A DNA stretch of 64,000 nucleotides from Hyphomicrobium_A sp963722495 (GTDB taxonomy: Bacteria > Pseudomonadota > Alphaproteobacteria > Rhizobiales > Hyphomicrobiaceae), in contig CAVRND010000011.1 of assembly GCA_963722495.1 (NCBI GenBank), forward strand, positions 124,001 through 188,000, given 5' to 3'. The notes under the pieces were generated by a model. It did not search any database, was not told the DNA's origin, and saw nothing but the letters and a program-made list of their open reading frames with translations. Positions within the stretch are counted from its first letter, which is position 1. Every line of letters starts with the position of its first letter. This document shows, piece by piece, positions 10,037-21,268 of the stretch. The position numbers were made by a program, and so were the translations under genes.

Positions 10037-10597
10037 TCAGCCGGTTCCCTTCAGCACGACTTTCAGGTTCATCAGTTTCGTCCGCAGCGAGGAATTGAAC
10101 ATGCGGCTGCCAACCTTGACCACCAGGCCGCCGAGCAGCGAGGGGTCGACCTTGGGGTCAAGCCGCACGTCCTTGCCGTAGGACGCCTTGAGCGTAGCTT
10201 TCAGCGCGGCGAGTTGCTCGTCGTTGAGCGGCGTCGCCGACTGCACTTCAGCCGTCATCTCGCCGCGGTGAAGCGCGAGCTGCTGGCGGAAACCTTTGAT
10301 CATGTCCTCGGCGGCGAACAGGCGCCGATTGCGCGTCACCACCTTGAGGAAGTTGCCGGTCGTGGCGCCGATTGACGCCCAATCCATGACGGCGCCGAGC
10401 GCGCGCTCCTGCTCCTCGGCGGCGAACGCCGGGCTCCTGACAAGCCGGTTGAGCTCAGGGCTGCCGTCCAGCATCGCCTGGAATTTGCCGAGGTCTTGGT
10501 CGACCGTATCGAGCTCGTTCTGCTCGCGGGCGAGATCGAAAAGGGCCGAGGCGTAGCGCCCCGAAACACCCGACGTCATTTGATTGTCCGTTGCCAC
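10037..10597 (-). CDS. atpH: F1Fo ATP synthase delta subunit
   Basis: This is the peripheral-stalk OSCP homologue, 186 residues from a GTG at 10597 (V-ATDNQMTSGVSGRYASALF). The alternative ATG at 10579 would lack a preceding ribosome site. Family motifs include SGRYASALFDLA, the N-terminal helical domain and the C-terminal VRLDPKVDPSLLGGLVVKVG followed by DxSLRTKL-like NSSLRTKLMNLK. It is the first gene of the F1 operon. The Fo genes are not in the window, as is usual for this group, where F1 and Fo operons are separate. Confidence 0.93.
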   Translation of the reverse strand: MATDNQMTSGVSGRYASALFDLAREQNELDTVDQDLGKFQAMLDGSPELNRLVRSPAFAAEEQERALGAVMDWASIGATTGNFLKVVTRNRRLFAAEDMIKGFRQQLALHRGEMTAEVQSATPLNDEQLAALKATLKASYGKDVRLDPKVDPSLLGGLVVKVGSRMFNSSLRTKLMNLKVVLKGTG

Positions 10598-10950
10598 TTC
10601 AAACGCTCTCGCCGGCGGCCATGACAGGGGCTCCGGGCCAGATTTGGCTGCCCCGCACCCTCCCCCGCATTGAGGAAATTCGGTCGCACACGAGGCGGCC
10701 GTGAGCGTCGTAGCCCCGCCACCCCTGGAAGTGCGCCGGTTCTCTAACATGCACCGCGCAGGGCTTCAACGGGGGATAGACGCCGGAATGCCGCATACAG
10801 CCGACCGGCGCGGCTCTTTTTTTTGAAGATGAACGGGAGCTGCACGTCCCCTTCAGAACGGGTTCAGGCCAGAAAGTATTGAATGCCCCTCATCGCCGGT
10901 GAGGCAACCGGCAACGAAACGAAACCGAGAGATCGGGCTAGGGGAAGCAA
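10598..10950. other. Intergenic region between divergent atpH and a small secreted-protein gene
   Basis: This 353-bp stretch holds no convincing gene. It must carry the promoter of the atp operon (minus) and of the gene at 10951 (plus). A hairpin with a T tract lies at 10799-10824. A second inverted repeat, CCTCA-N7-TGAGG, lies near 10888-10904, shortly before the plus-strand gene. I see no clear sigma-70 promoter boxes. Confidence 0.5.
10799..10824 (+). terminator. Terminator-like hairpin with T8 tract
   Basis: Arms AGCCG and CGGCT enclose ACCGGCG and are followed by C and eight T residues. No plus-strand gene ends just upstream, so it may be an attenuator or end a short antisense or leader transcript. 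Confidence 0.45.
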
Positions 10951-11244
10951 ATGACCATTTCGCGTAAGTTTACCTCGGTCGCCACGGCCATCGCGCTTGC
11001 CGTGACGAGCCTCGGGACCCTGACCACTGCCGCCAGCGCCCACGACGGCTACCGCGGATACGGCGGCGGCGGTCGCCACTACTCGCGCGGCTACGACGGC
11101 GGCTATCGCGGCGACCACGGCTACCGCGGCGGTCGCGACCGCTACTACGGCCGCAAGAAGAGGAACAACACCGGCAAGTACGTCGCCATCGGCGCCGCAG
11201 CCCTGATGCTCGGCATCATCGCTTCGGAGGCTTCGCGCCGCTAG
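10951..11244 (+). CDS. Small secreted Gly/Tyr/Arg-rich protein with C-terminal hydrophobic segment
   Basis: This 97-residue protein of no recognised family begins with a clear Sec signal peptide (basic MTISRKF, hydrophobic core, cleavage after ASA). A repetitive GYRGYGGGG / GYDGGYRGDHGYRGG region comes next, then a basic RKKRNN patch. The last segment is a hydrophobic helix, YVAIGAAALMLGIIA, ending SRR. The layout suggests an envelope protein whose Gly/Tyr-rich part lies in the periplasm. A GGGG run 6-7 nt before the ATG acts as ribosome site. An intrinsic terminator follows at 11305, so it is a single-gene unit. Confidence 0.75.
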   Translation: MTISRKFTSVATAIALAVTSLGTLTTAASAHDGYRGYGGGGRHYSRGYDGGYRGDHGYRGGRDRYYGRKKRNNTGKYVAIGAAALMLGIIASEASRR

Positions 11245-11304
11245 TCGCGGCGCTACCAGATACTGCATTGATTTTGGCTGTGCGCTCCCACCCTCGCGCC
11301 AGTC

Positions 11305-11338
11305 GGGCCGGACCTTCCCCCCAGGTCCGGCCCTTTTT
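11305..11338 (+). terminator. Intrinsic terminator
   Basis: Perfect 11-bp arms GGGCCGGACCT and AGGTCCGGCCC enclose TCCCCCC and are followed by TTTTT. It ends the transcript of the small secreted protein. The remaining sequence up to 11583 shows no gene or strong motif. Confidence 0.85.
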
Positions 11339-11583
11339 ATTTGGCGGGCTGCACGAAAGATCAAAGCGATATCAGCTGTCCGCTTTGGGCAAGCGGAAGA
11401 GGTCCTGCCCCTCAACGTTGACAATGCACACGTGTCGCTTAATCTCGCTGCCAGTGCGCTCTGGGGCGCCACCTGTCCGCGGCAAGGGAGCTGGCTCCCA
11501 CCCATTCGAAGGCACGGCTTCGCTCGATCCCTTCTTCCGGCCTGTCTCAGCGGACATCAGGCGATACGGAAGGAAGGTTCCCC

Positions 11584-13251
11584 ATGAGCCGCACGCTCAC
11601 TCCCGATTCCTCTCTCGAAACGCTCAAGAAAGAAGCCAAGCGCTGGCTCAAAGCGCTACGCGCCGGCGATGAGCAGGCTCGCCAACGCCTTGTCGCGGCC
11701 ACGCCTGCCGCCACAGCCAATCCGAGCTTGCGCGACGTGCAATTGGCAGTGGCGCGCGAACATGGTCTCTCCGGATGGGCCGCGCTGAAAACAGCGCTCG
11801 ATGATCTGGCGATGGCGCGCCGCAGTACCGCCGAACGCGTCGACATCGTGCTGCGCTCTGCTTGGGGCGGCGATCCGACCGCAGCCGCGCGCATCCTGGG
11901 ACGGTGGCCGGAGATTGCCACCCACGATATCTACATTGCCGCGGCCACGGGACGCCTCGCCGAGGTCGAACGCCGCCTTGATGCCGATCCTGCCGCCGCC
12001 ACCCGCAAGGGCGGACCACTCGACTGGGAGCCATTGCTCTATGTTGCCTACGCGCGCCTACCAGGCGGCGATGGGCTCGCGCTCGATCTGGCAAGGACCC
12101 TGCTCGATCATGGCGCCGACGCGAATGCGCAGTTCGACGATGGTTGGGGCAATCCGTTCAAGGTCCTCACCGGCGTGATCGGCCAGGGCGAAGGCGACAA
12201 GCCGCCCCATCCGCAGGCAAACGAGCTGGCCCTGCTGCTGATCGAGCGCGGCGCTGATCCCTACGACTCGCAGGCGCTCTACAACACCTCGATCACACGT
12301 GACGATACGACGTGGCTCGACTTTCTCTGGACGTGGTCCGAGCGGCGTGACCGATTGGGGAAGTGGCGGGAGAAAGCGTGGAAGATCGGCGGCAACGTTC
12401 CGACCAGTGCGCTCGACTATCTGCTCGGCAACGCCGTCGCGTTCAATCACCTCAGACGGGCCGAATGGCTGTTGATGCATGGTGCCAATGCCGATGGGGT
12501 ACATGCATATTCGAACCGGCCGTTGCGTGAGGAAGCGCTCATCTATGGCCACGCTGCCATGGCCGAGCTGCTCGTGCGCCATGGTGCCAACGCACCACCA
12601 CTGGATGGCCAGACGGCATTCCAGGCGGCCTGCATGCGGCTCGATCGCGATGCAGCCCGCAGGCTGGCTGATCAACATCCGGAATGCCTGCACAATCCGG
12701 CTCCCATGCTGACTGCAGCGCGCCAGGGACGAGCGGACGTTGTCGCGCTGCTGCTCGAGATCGGCATGGACGTCGATATCGCCGACGGGATCGAGCAGCG
12801 CGGGCTTCAGGTCGCCGTCGCCGGCGGGTCGCTGGAGGTGGTCAAGCTGCTGGCCGCCCATGGCGCCGATATCGACCGGCCCACGACGAGCTTCGGCGGC
12901 GGGGCGATGGGATATGCAGCCCATTTTGATCGCCGCGAGATCGCCGCCTTCCTCATGCCGCTCAGTCGCGATGTGTTCGAGCTCACCTATCTCGGGATGG
13001 CGGAGCGTCTGCGCGAGCTGTTTGCCGAGGATCCTCAGCTCGCCAACGCGGTGGCCACAAAAGCTGGCATCACACCGCTTTTCTGCCTGCCGGACGACGA
13101 GGATGCGGCTGTCGAGATGACAACGCTGCTCATTGCCAATGGCGCTGACCCACGTTTCGTGAACAAGGACGGCCTGACCGCAGAGCAGGCCGCACGAAGA
13201 CGCGGATTGATCGATGCCGCCGATTTCATGGCTAGTGGCGAGACGGATTGA
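11584..13251 (+). CDS. Ankyrin-repeat protein
   Basis: This 555-residue soluble protein without a signal peptide has ankyrin repeats across most of its length. Recognisable repeat cores include LLDHGADANAQFDD, LLIERGADPYDSQA, LLMHGANADGVHA, LLVRHGANAPPLDG, LLEIGMDVDIADG, LLAAHGADIDRPTT and LIANGADPRFVNKDG. The first 80 residues are helical (ETLKKEAKRWLKALRAGDEQARQ, HGLSGWAALKTALD) and resemble the N-terminus of other bacterial ankyrin proteins. Partner and function are unknown. It stands alone, 13 nt before the convergent end of priA. Preferred codons look like those of the neighbours. Confidence 0.85.
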   Translation: MSRTLTPDSSLETLKKEAKRWLKALRAGDEQARQRLVAATPAATANPSLRDVQLAVAREHGLSGWAALKTALDDLAMARRSTAERVDIVLRSAWGGDPTAAARILGRWPEIATHDIYIAAATGRLAEVERRLDADPAAATRKGGPLDWEPLLYVAYARLPGGDGLALDLARTLLDHGADANAQFDDGWGNPFKVLTGVIGQGEGDKPPHPQANELALLLIERGADPYDSQALYNTSITRDDTTWLDFLWTWSERRDRLGKWREKAWKIGGNVPTSALDYLLGNAVAFNHLRRAEWLLMHGANADGVHAYSNRPLREEALIYGHAAMAELLVRHGANAPPLDGQTAFQAACMRLDRDAARRLADQHPECLHNPAPMLTAARQGRADVVALLLEIGMDVDIADGIEQRGLQVAVAGGSLEVVKLLAAHGADIDRPTTSFGGGAMGYAAHFDRREIAAFLMPLSRDVFELTYLGMAERLRELFAEDPQLANAVATKAGITPLFCLPDDEDAAVEMTTLLIANGADPRFVNKDGLTAEQAARRRGLIDAADFMASGETD

Positions 13252-13264
13252 GGGCGACGGTGCC

Positions 13265-15501
13265 CTACAGAAAGCTGTAGGGGTCGATGTCGACGGTGAG
13301 CTTGATGTCGCCTTTGAGGGGCGGCAGGTCGGCGAGCCAGGCGCGCAGGTACGCCTGCACGTCGATCTCGCGCGGCGCCTTGACCAGCAAACGCCAGCGA
13401 TGCCGGCCGCGAATGACCGCGAGCGGCGCCTCGGCCGGGCCTAAAACCTCGATCTTGTCAGATCTGGGAGCCCGATGGGCGATGTCGCGGGCGACGAGCT
13501 GCGCGGTTTCCTTGTCGCGCGCGGCGACGACCAGCGCCACGAGCCGCCCGTACGGCGGCAGTAGGCCTTTGCGGCGATTGGCGATCTCGCGCTCCAGGAA
13601 GGCCTCGCGGTCGCCGGAGATGATGGCCTCCATCACCGGATGATCGGGCATGTGCGTCTGCACGAAGCCGCGGCCCAGCGCCAACGCGCGGCCGGCGCGG
13701 CCCGTCACCTGATGCAGCAGCTGGAACGTGCGCTCGCCGGCGCGCGGGTCGGCGCCCTGCGCCAGGCCGAGGTCACCATCGACGATGCCGACAGTAGCGA
13801 GGTTGGGGAAGTGGTGGCCCTTGGCCACCATCTGCGTGCCGATGACGATGTCGATGCCGCCCGCCTCGATATTGCGGATCATGTCGCGCATCTCGGTCAA
13901 TCCGGGCACGAGGTCGGACGACAGCAGGGCGACGCGCGCCTGCGGGAAACGCTCGGCGACTTCCTCGGCCACGCGCTCAACGCCAGGGCCGCAGGCGACG
14001 AGCGAGCCCGGCTCGGCGCACTTGGGGCACTTCTCCGGCATCGGAAGCGAGAACCCGCAGTGGTGACAGTGCAGCTTGCCGCGGAATCGATGCTCGACCA
14101 GCCATGCGGTGCACTGCGGACATTCGATGCGGTGCCCGCAGGAGCGGCACAGGGTCAGCGGTGCGTAGCCGCGCCGGTTGAGGAACAGCAGCGACTGCTG
14201 CCCGGCGGCCATGGTTTCGGCGACCGCATCCGCCAGCACCGGCGACAGCCATTTGCCTTTGTCCGGCGGCGTCTGACGCAGGTCAATGGCGGTGACGTCC
14301 GGCAGCTGGGCGCCAGAATACCGCCCCGGCAGAACGACGTGGCGGTAGCGGCCGGTGCGCGCGTTGACGTGCGTCTCGATCGATGGCGTCGCCGAGGCGA
14401 GGATGACCGGAAAGCCGCCGAGGTTGCCGCGCACCACCGCCATGTCGCGCGCCTGGTAGTGCACGCGGTCGTCCTGCTTGAAGCCGGCGTCGTGCTCCTC
14501 GTCGACGATGACGAGCCCCAGATCGCTGAACGGTAGGAACAGCGCCGAGCGCGCCCCGACGATGACGCGCGCTTCGCCCGTCGCCGCCTGCTTCCAGACG
14601 CGGCCGCGTTCCGGGCCCGACAACGCCGAGTGCCATTCAACGGGCGCACAGCCGAAGCGCCCTCGGAAGCGGCGCATGAACTGATCGGTGAGCGCGATTT
14701 CCGGCAGCATGATCACAGCCTGCTGCCCGCGCTCCAGCGTGCGCGCCACCGCTTCGAAATAGACCTCGGTCTTGCCGGAGCCGGTGACGCCGTCGAGCAG
14801 CGTCGTCGAGAAGTTGCCGCCGTCGACGGCGGAGCGCAGCGCATGCACGGCCGCGGCCTGCTCCTCGCCGAACTCGGTGACGCGATGGTGCGGATCGGGC
14901 TGCGGCGGTCGCTTGTCTGGGATGGCCACCTCGACGAGGTTGCCGGAGGCGACGAGCCCGTCGACGACGCCCGACGAGCACTCGGCCGCCAGCGCCAGCG
15001 CCGCCTTGGCGCGGATGGCCCCGTCGCCGGCGATCTCCAGCGCCCGCTTGCGCGCCGGCGTCATGCGCGGCGGCTCGGCCGCGCCTTCGACCAGCGTCAC
15101 GCCGAAGCGCGGCTTGGTGGGCTCGAACACGGCGCGGGCGCTCATCATCATGCGCACCGTCATGCCCAGCGGCGCCAGCGTGTACTTGGCGATCCACTCG
15201 GCAAAGCGCAGCGTGATGGTCGGCAGCGGCGGCACGTCGAGCCGCGCGGTGATGGTCTTCAGCTTCTTGGGATCGACGGGCTTGCCCGGCTCGCCGCCGG
15301 GCCATTCACCGCCTTGTCCCACACGACGCCGATGCGGCTCTGCGGGCCGAACGGCACCAGCACGAAGCAGCCGGGCTCCAGCTCCAGCCCCTCGGGAACG
15401 AGATAGTCGTACGTCTGGTCGAGCGCGACGGCGAGCACAACCGGCGCCAGCTGCGTGCCGGCGCGTGCTTCCATCTCCAGCGGCTCGAACAGGCTGTGCA
15501 T
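13265..15501 (-). CDS. priA: Primosomal protein N' (PriA helicase), one frameshift
   Basis: This is a replication restart helicase. The N-terminal DNA-binding domain starts at 15501 (SLFEPLEMEARAG, VVLAVALDQTYDYLVPEGL). A frame break near 15298 then separates VVWDKAVNG from the main body. The body shows Walker A (GVTGSGKTEVYFEA), the DEEHD box, and LASATPSIET. Zinc cysteines appear in CRSCGHRIECPQC and CHHCGFSLPMPEKCPKC, and the helicase motif as GTQMVAKGHHFPNLA. One missing base in a GC-rich run would join the halves. PriA recognises stalled forks and loads DnaB. It is commonly near atpH in alphaproteobacteria; here two plus-strand genes lie between. Confidence 0.93.
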
Positions 15502-15737
15502 CGGCGGCGGCGACCCTCAAGCGGAACGAAATTCGAATCGATCGGTGAACGTAAGCGGGTGCAGCGGCGACCCCAAGGCGTTCGCGCGGGCCGCAATGCC
15601 GGCCAGCATTGGATGAGTGGGCGGCAACGACAATATAGCTTGCCGATACCACAGATTAACCGGGGATCGAGAGCCGCCCGGTATGGTGGCGCGGCTGCCG
15701 AGCCGTGCAGCCCCATCCCCGAGGGACGCGTTGCCGC

Positions 15738-16700
15738 ATGGAATATAAGGACTACTACAAGATCCTCGGTGTCGAGCGCGGCGCCACGCAGGATGACATC
15801 AAGCGCGCCTATCGCAAGCTCGCGCGCACGCTTCACCCCGATATCAATAAAGAGCCGGGCGCCGAGGCGAAGTTCAAGGACTTGGGGGAAGCCTACGAGG
15901 TTCTCAAGGACCCTGAGAAGCGCACCGCCTACAACGAGCTCGGCGCCAACTGGAAGCAGGGTCAGGACTTCCGTCCGCCGCCGAATTGGGACCAGGGCTT
16001 CGAGTTCAGCGGCGGCGGCTACACGAACGCCGACAGCGCGCAGTTCAGCGACTTCTTCGAGGGCCTGTTCGGACAGGCGCAAGCGGGACGCGGCCGAGGT
16101 GGTTTCGGCGGCGGCGCCCGTCGCGAATACCACGCTCAGGGCGAGGATCATCACGCCAAGGTCGTCATCGACCTGCGCGACGCCTACACGGGCGCCAAGC
16201 GCGCGATCACACTGCGCGTGCCGGAAGTCGACGACGCAGGTCACGTGGCGGTCAAGGATCGCACGCTGAATGTCACCATCCCCAAGGGCGTGCGCGAAGG
16301 TCAGCACATCCGCCTTGCCGGACAGGGCTCGCCCGGCGTGGGCAAGGGCCAACCGGGCGATCTCTATCTCGAGGTGCAGTTCGCGCCCGACCCGCTGTTC
16401 AAGGTCGAAGGCAAAGACGTCTATCTCGACCTGCCGGTGACGCCGTGGGAAGCGGCGCTCGGCGCCAGCGTGAAGGCGCCGACGCCGGAAGGCGCCGTGA
16501 TGCTCAAGATCCCGCCGGGTTCGACCAAGGGCCGCACCATGCGCCTCAAGGGCAAGGGCATCCCCGGCAATCCGCCGGGCGACATGCACGCCATCCTAAA
16601 AATCGAAACGCCGCCGGCCGACACCGACAAGGCGAAGGAAATCTACCAGAACATGGAGCGCGAGCTTCCGTTCAATCCGCGCGCCGGCATGGGAGTATAA
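15738..16700 (+). CDS. cbpA: DnaJ-class co-chaperone CbpA
   Basis: This J-domain protein of 320 residues starts at the ATG at 15738. The J domain covers residues 1-70 (YYKILGVERGATQDDIKRAY, with the HPD motif in LHPDINK). A Gly/Phe-rich linker and two beta-sandwich substrate domains ending in the DnaJ C-terminal region follow. The Cys-rich zinc finger of DnaJ is absent, which defines the CbpA/class II type. It stimulates DnaK ATPase. The gene for its modulator CbpM follows after 4 nt. Confidence 0.92.
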   Translation: MEYKDYYKILGVERGATQDDIKRAYRKLARTLHPDINKEPGAEAKFKDLGEAYEVLKDPEKRTAYNELGANWKQGQDFRPPPNWDQGFEFSGGGYTNADSAQFSDFFEGLFGQAQAGRGRGGFGGGARREYHAQGEDHHAKVVIDLRDAYTGAKRAITLRVPEVDDAGHVAVKDRTLNVTIPKGVREGQHIRLAGQGSPGVGKGQPGDLYLEVQFAPDPLFKVEGKDVYLDLPVTPWEAALGASVKAPTPEGAVMLKIPPGSTKGRTMRLKGKGIPGNPPGDMHAILKIETPPADTDKAKEIYQNMERELPFNPRAGMGV

Positions 16701-16704
16701 AGCG

Positions 16705-17035
16705 ATGCCAGCAAACCCAACGCAATCCGTCGTCATCCTTGATGATGCCGAGGAGATCACGCTCGCCGACCTGTCGCGTGCATGCCGCGTGCATGCCGAG
16801 TGGGTTATGGAGCTGGTCGAGGAAGGCGTCGATCGAACCGCGCGGAAAAGGCGGCCCGCAATGGCGATTTGCCGCCACGACCGTCGTGCGCGTGCAAAAG
16901 GCCCAGCGCCTGCACAGCGATCTCGGCATCAACCTGCCCGGCGTTGCGCTCGCGTTGCAGCTGCTCGACCGCATCGAGACGCTCGAGGCGCGCATGCGGC
17001 AGTCGTCGCGCGGCGAGGCCGAGGACGCCGATTAA
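16705..17035 (+). CDS. cbpM: CbpM-like chaperone modulator (MerR-type), one frameshift
   Basis: This short protein follows cbpA by 4 nt. Its N-terminus, EEITLADLSRACRVHAEWVM, and the restored C-terminal part (PQWRFAATTVVRVQKAQRL, then LGINLPGVALALQLLDRI) match CbpM, a MerR-like protein that binds the CbpA J domain and inhibits it. The frame shifts near 16831, where GGCGTCGATCGAA has one base too many compared with the expected EEGV-IEPRGKG. The restored gene ends with TAA at 17035, about 110 codons. A sequencing error is likely. Confidence 0.82.
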
Positions 17036-17070
17036 CCGATTGCGGCGTCGAATTGGCTAGCGTCGGTTCG

Positions 17071-18017
17071 ATGCTGGATGAAACCGCCGAGCTCGAGCTG
17101 CCGCTGAGCGCCGACCTGGAGCGCGCCGTCGCCGCTTGGCTGGCGCACCTGCAGCACGAGCGCGGCCATGCCGACAAAACGCTCGAAGCCTATGCGCGCG
17201 ACGTGCGCCAATTCCTCGGCTTCGTGGCCCAACAGCTCGGCTATGCGCCATGCCTCGCCGATCTCGCCAAGCTCGACCTGAAGGCTTTCCGCGGCTTTCT
17301 CGCCTCGCGCCGCCGCTCGGCGCGCGTCAGCCGCTCGTTGGCGCGCTCGCTGTCGGCGCTGCGGCAGCTGTTCCGCTGGCTCGAAGCGCAGAACCTGGTC
17401 GAGAACCGCAAAATCCTGCAGCTCGCCATGCCGAAGGTGCCGCATTCGGTACCCAAGCCTCTGACAGTCGGCAAAGCCGCCGGCGTTGTCGATGCCGGCC
17501 CCGGCGCCGAGCTCGACTGGGTGCTCGCCCGCGATGCTGCCGTGCTGATGCTGCTCTACGGCTCGGGCCTGCGCATCGCCGAGGCGCTGAGCATAAGAGC
17601 GAAGGACGCGCCGACGCCCGATCGCGACGTACTGCGCATCAAGGGCAAGGGCGGCAAGGAACGCCTCGTGCCGGTGCTCCCTGTCGTGCGCGAGGCCGTC
17701 GCCCGCTACCTGCAGCTCTGCCCTATCCGCTGGAGCCCGACGAGCCGATGTTCCGCGGTGCTAAGGGCGGACCGCTGTCGCCGCGCCTCATCCAGCTCGC
17801 CATGGAGCGGCTGCGCGAGTCGCTGGATTTGCCGGCCACCGCGACGCCGCACGCGCTGCGCCACTCGTTCGCCACGCACCTGCTTTCGGCCGGCGGCGAC
17901 CTGCGGCAGATCCAGGAATTGCTCGGTCACGCCTCGCTGTCGACCACGCAGGCGTACACCGAGGTTGATCGCGATCGGCTGCTCGCCGTTTATGACGCAG
18001 CACATCCGCGCTCCTGA
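17071..18017 (+). CDS. xerC: Tyrosine recombinase XerC, one frameshift
   Basis: This is a site-specific recombinase for chromosome dimer resolution. The N-terminal SAM-like domain (AWLAHLQHERGHADKTLEAY) is followed by a catalytic domain with all conserved residues: Arg in LLYGSGLRIAEAL, Lys in IKGKGGKER, HxxR in HALRHSFATHL, His in LLGHASLSTTQ, and the nucleophile in AYTEVD. A frame break near 17722 (two C where three are expected in LC-PYPLEPDE) interrupts it. XerC rather than XerD is favoured by the neighbourhood and by GSGLRIAEALSI. The start may also be the TTG at 17053. Confidence 0.88.
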
Positions 18018-18132
18018 AGTCCCCCGCGAATTCAGCCGCTTAGAAATAGCCCTGGAAATATCGACCTAATTTTGCCTCTTTTTTTCGGCGGGTCGGGGAT
18101 CACCCCCGTCCGCACCGGAGTTCAGCAGTCGC

Positions 18133-19173
18133 ATGCGTCGTTTTCCTTTGGCAGTCGCGCTCGCCGCCATGATGTTCGTCGCCCTTGCGCTCACCGGCGC
18201 CGGCGCAGCCGAAAGGGGTGAGCGGGCCGAAAAGAGCATGCCGCCGACAAATGCCGCGGCATCGACATGCTGGCCGAGACCGCCGCCAAGGATCCGCAGA
18301 CCTATACGCGCATCATGGCAGAGGCCGCCGCGGCCAAGAACGCCGGCGCCATTCTGTGGAAGGTCGAGAAGGACGGCCGCCCGGCGTCCTACCTGTTCGG
18401 CACCGTGCACCTCACGGACGACCGCGTGACCAATCTTTCCCCGGCCGTAAAGGCCGGATGAAAGAGGCGAAGGTCATCGCGCTCGAAGTGTCGGACCTGT
18501 CCGAGGACGCCACGGCATCGGTGATCGCCAGTCGGCCCCGCTCGTCATGTTCACCGACGGGCGACGCCTCGACACGCTGATCTCCACCACCGAGTACGAC
18601 GCCGTCAAATCGATCATCGGCCGCTCCGGCATGCCGGTCGAAATGGCGGCGGTGTTCAAGCCGTGGATCGTCAGCATGATCTTGTCGGTGTCGGACTGCG
18701 AGCGCACCAAGGTGCAGCAGGGTGCCCGCGTCCTCGATATGAAGATCGCCGAGATCGGCAAATCTCGCGGCCTGCAGGTTGTCGGCCTGGAGACCATTCC
18801 GGCGCAGCTCGAAGCGCTTGCCGCCGTGCCCGAGCAGCAGCAGGTCGACATGCTGCGTGCCAGCCTGAAATTCGCCGACCGCACCGACGATCTCATGGAG
18901 ACGCTGGTGCAGCTGTATCTCAACCGCAAGATCACCGCCGCGATGCCGTTCCAGATCGCGCTGGCGAAAGAGGCCGGCGTCAGCGACCAGGCGTTCGTCG
19001 GCTATCAGGAAAAGCTGCTGACCGAGCGCAACGTGAAGATGCGCGCCGTCGCCGAGCCGCTGCTCGACAATGGCGGCGTGTTTATCGCCGTCGGCGCGCT
19101 GCATCTGCCCGGCGACAAGGGCCTCGTCGCCCTGCTGCGCGAAGGCGGCTACACCGTCTCCCCCATCGAGTAG
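18133..19173 (+). pseudogene. TraB/GumN-family protein, broken by about three frameshifts
   Basis: Pieces of one secreted TraB/GumN-type protein lie in alternating frames. First is a signal peptide (RRFPLAVALAAMMFVALAL). Next is DKCRGIDMLAETAAKDP with the family motif LWKVEKDGRPASYLFGTVHL. Then comes KEAKVIALEVSDLSED, and last a long intact part from 18547 (MFTDGRRLDTLIS to GALHLPGDKGLVALLREGGY). Breaks fall near 18245, 18457 and 18525. TraB/GumN proteins are related to erythromycin-esterase-like hydrolases; their substrates in bacteria are unclear. With three breaks in 300 bp this gene could be a true pseudogene, but frameshifts in nearby essential genes make base errors equally plausible. 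Confidence 0.7.
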
Positions 19174-19183
19174 CGTTCGACTT

Positions 19184-19333
19184 CACCTCTCCCATTGGGA
19201 GAGGTCGGAAGCGAATGGCAATGAGCTTCCGGGTGAGGGGTTACGCCCTCGGCCGGGAACGGACAGACAGCCGACATCCCCTCACCGCCGCTCGATGCTG
19301 CGCATCGCGTCGACCCTCCCCATGGGAGAGGTG
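19184..19333. repeat. Class A intergenic palindromic repeat (copy A1)
   Basis: It is bounded by CACCTCTCCCATTGGGAGAG and CTCCCCATGGGAGAGGTG and contains the internal unit GGAAGCGAATGGCAATGAGC, TTCCGGGTGAGGGG and a later CCCCTCACC. Six such elements occur in this window. This copy lies between the convergent ends of the TraB gene and lpd. Confidence 0.85.
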
Positions 19334-19352
19334 TAGCTGCCGCAGCTCGCGC

Positions 19353-20755
<1,403 letters not shown>

Positions 20756-20769
20756 GGCCTGTTCTCCGT

Positions 20770-21198
20770 TCAAATTCCCAGGGGCAGCGGCGCGCCGAAT
20801 GCCCAGACATATCCATATGGGTCGCGCACGCGCCCATAGCGCATCACCCAGAAGGTATCGCTTGCCGGCATGGTCACCGTGGCACCGGCCGCCGCGGCGC
20901 GGGCGATTGCCCCGTCAACCTCGAGCGGGTTTTGCAGATTGATGTGCACCGCCATGCTGCCCTTGGCGTCCGAGGACCGCGGCGCCACGTCGGTGATGTA
21001 GTCGGGGAAGTAGTCCGACAGCATGAAATGACCGCCGAACGCCGCCAGCGTCGCGTGCTGAAGGCGCGCCCCGTCCGGGGTCAGCTCCTTGTAGGCAACC
21101 TTGGCGCCGAACGCCTTCTCGTAGAAGGCGATGGCCTCGAGCCCGTTCTCTACCGTCAGGTAGACTTCGATCGACGCAGAAATGTCTTCCTCCGCCAT
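20770..21198 (-). CDS. VOC-family (glyoxalase/PhnB-like) protein
   Basis: The protein has 142 residues from the ATG at 21198. It shows a VOC fold with the PhnB-like pattern: VYLTVENGLEAIAFYEKAFG, then RLQHATLAAFGGHFMLSDYF, and a C-terminal FWVMRYGRVRDPYGYVWAFG. The last motif is the usual metal-site strand of this group. The substrate cannot be told from sequence. It sits inside the suc cluster, between sucB and lpd (15 nt before the lpd start), so it is probably cotranscribed with 2-oxoglutarate dehydrogenase genes; that is an uncommon position. Confidence 0.82.
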   Translation of the reverse strand: MAEEDISASIEVYLTVENGLEAIAFYEKAFGAKVAYKELTPDGARLQHATLAAFGGHFMLSDYFPDYITDVAPRSSDAKGSMAVHINLQNPLEVDGAIARAAAAGATVTMPASDTFWVMRYGRVRDPYGYVWAFGAPLPLGI

Positions 21199-21268
21199 GC
21201 TGCATGCTCGGCTGCGCCATAGTTCGCCAGAGCTCCGGCTGATATCGAGAGCGAACTTCGGTATGACA

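Noticed and set aside
17071..18017. xerC as integrase of a mobile element
   Set aside because: No attachment repeats, tRNA gene or phage genes nearby, and the sequence fits the housekeeping Xer recombinase.
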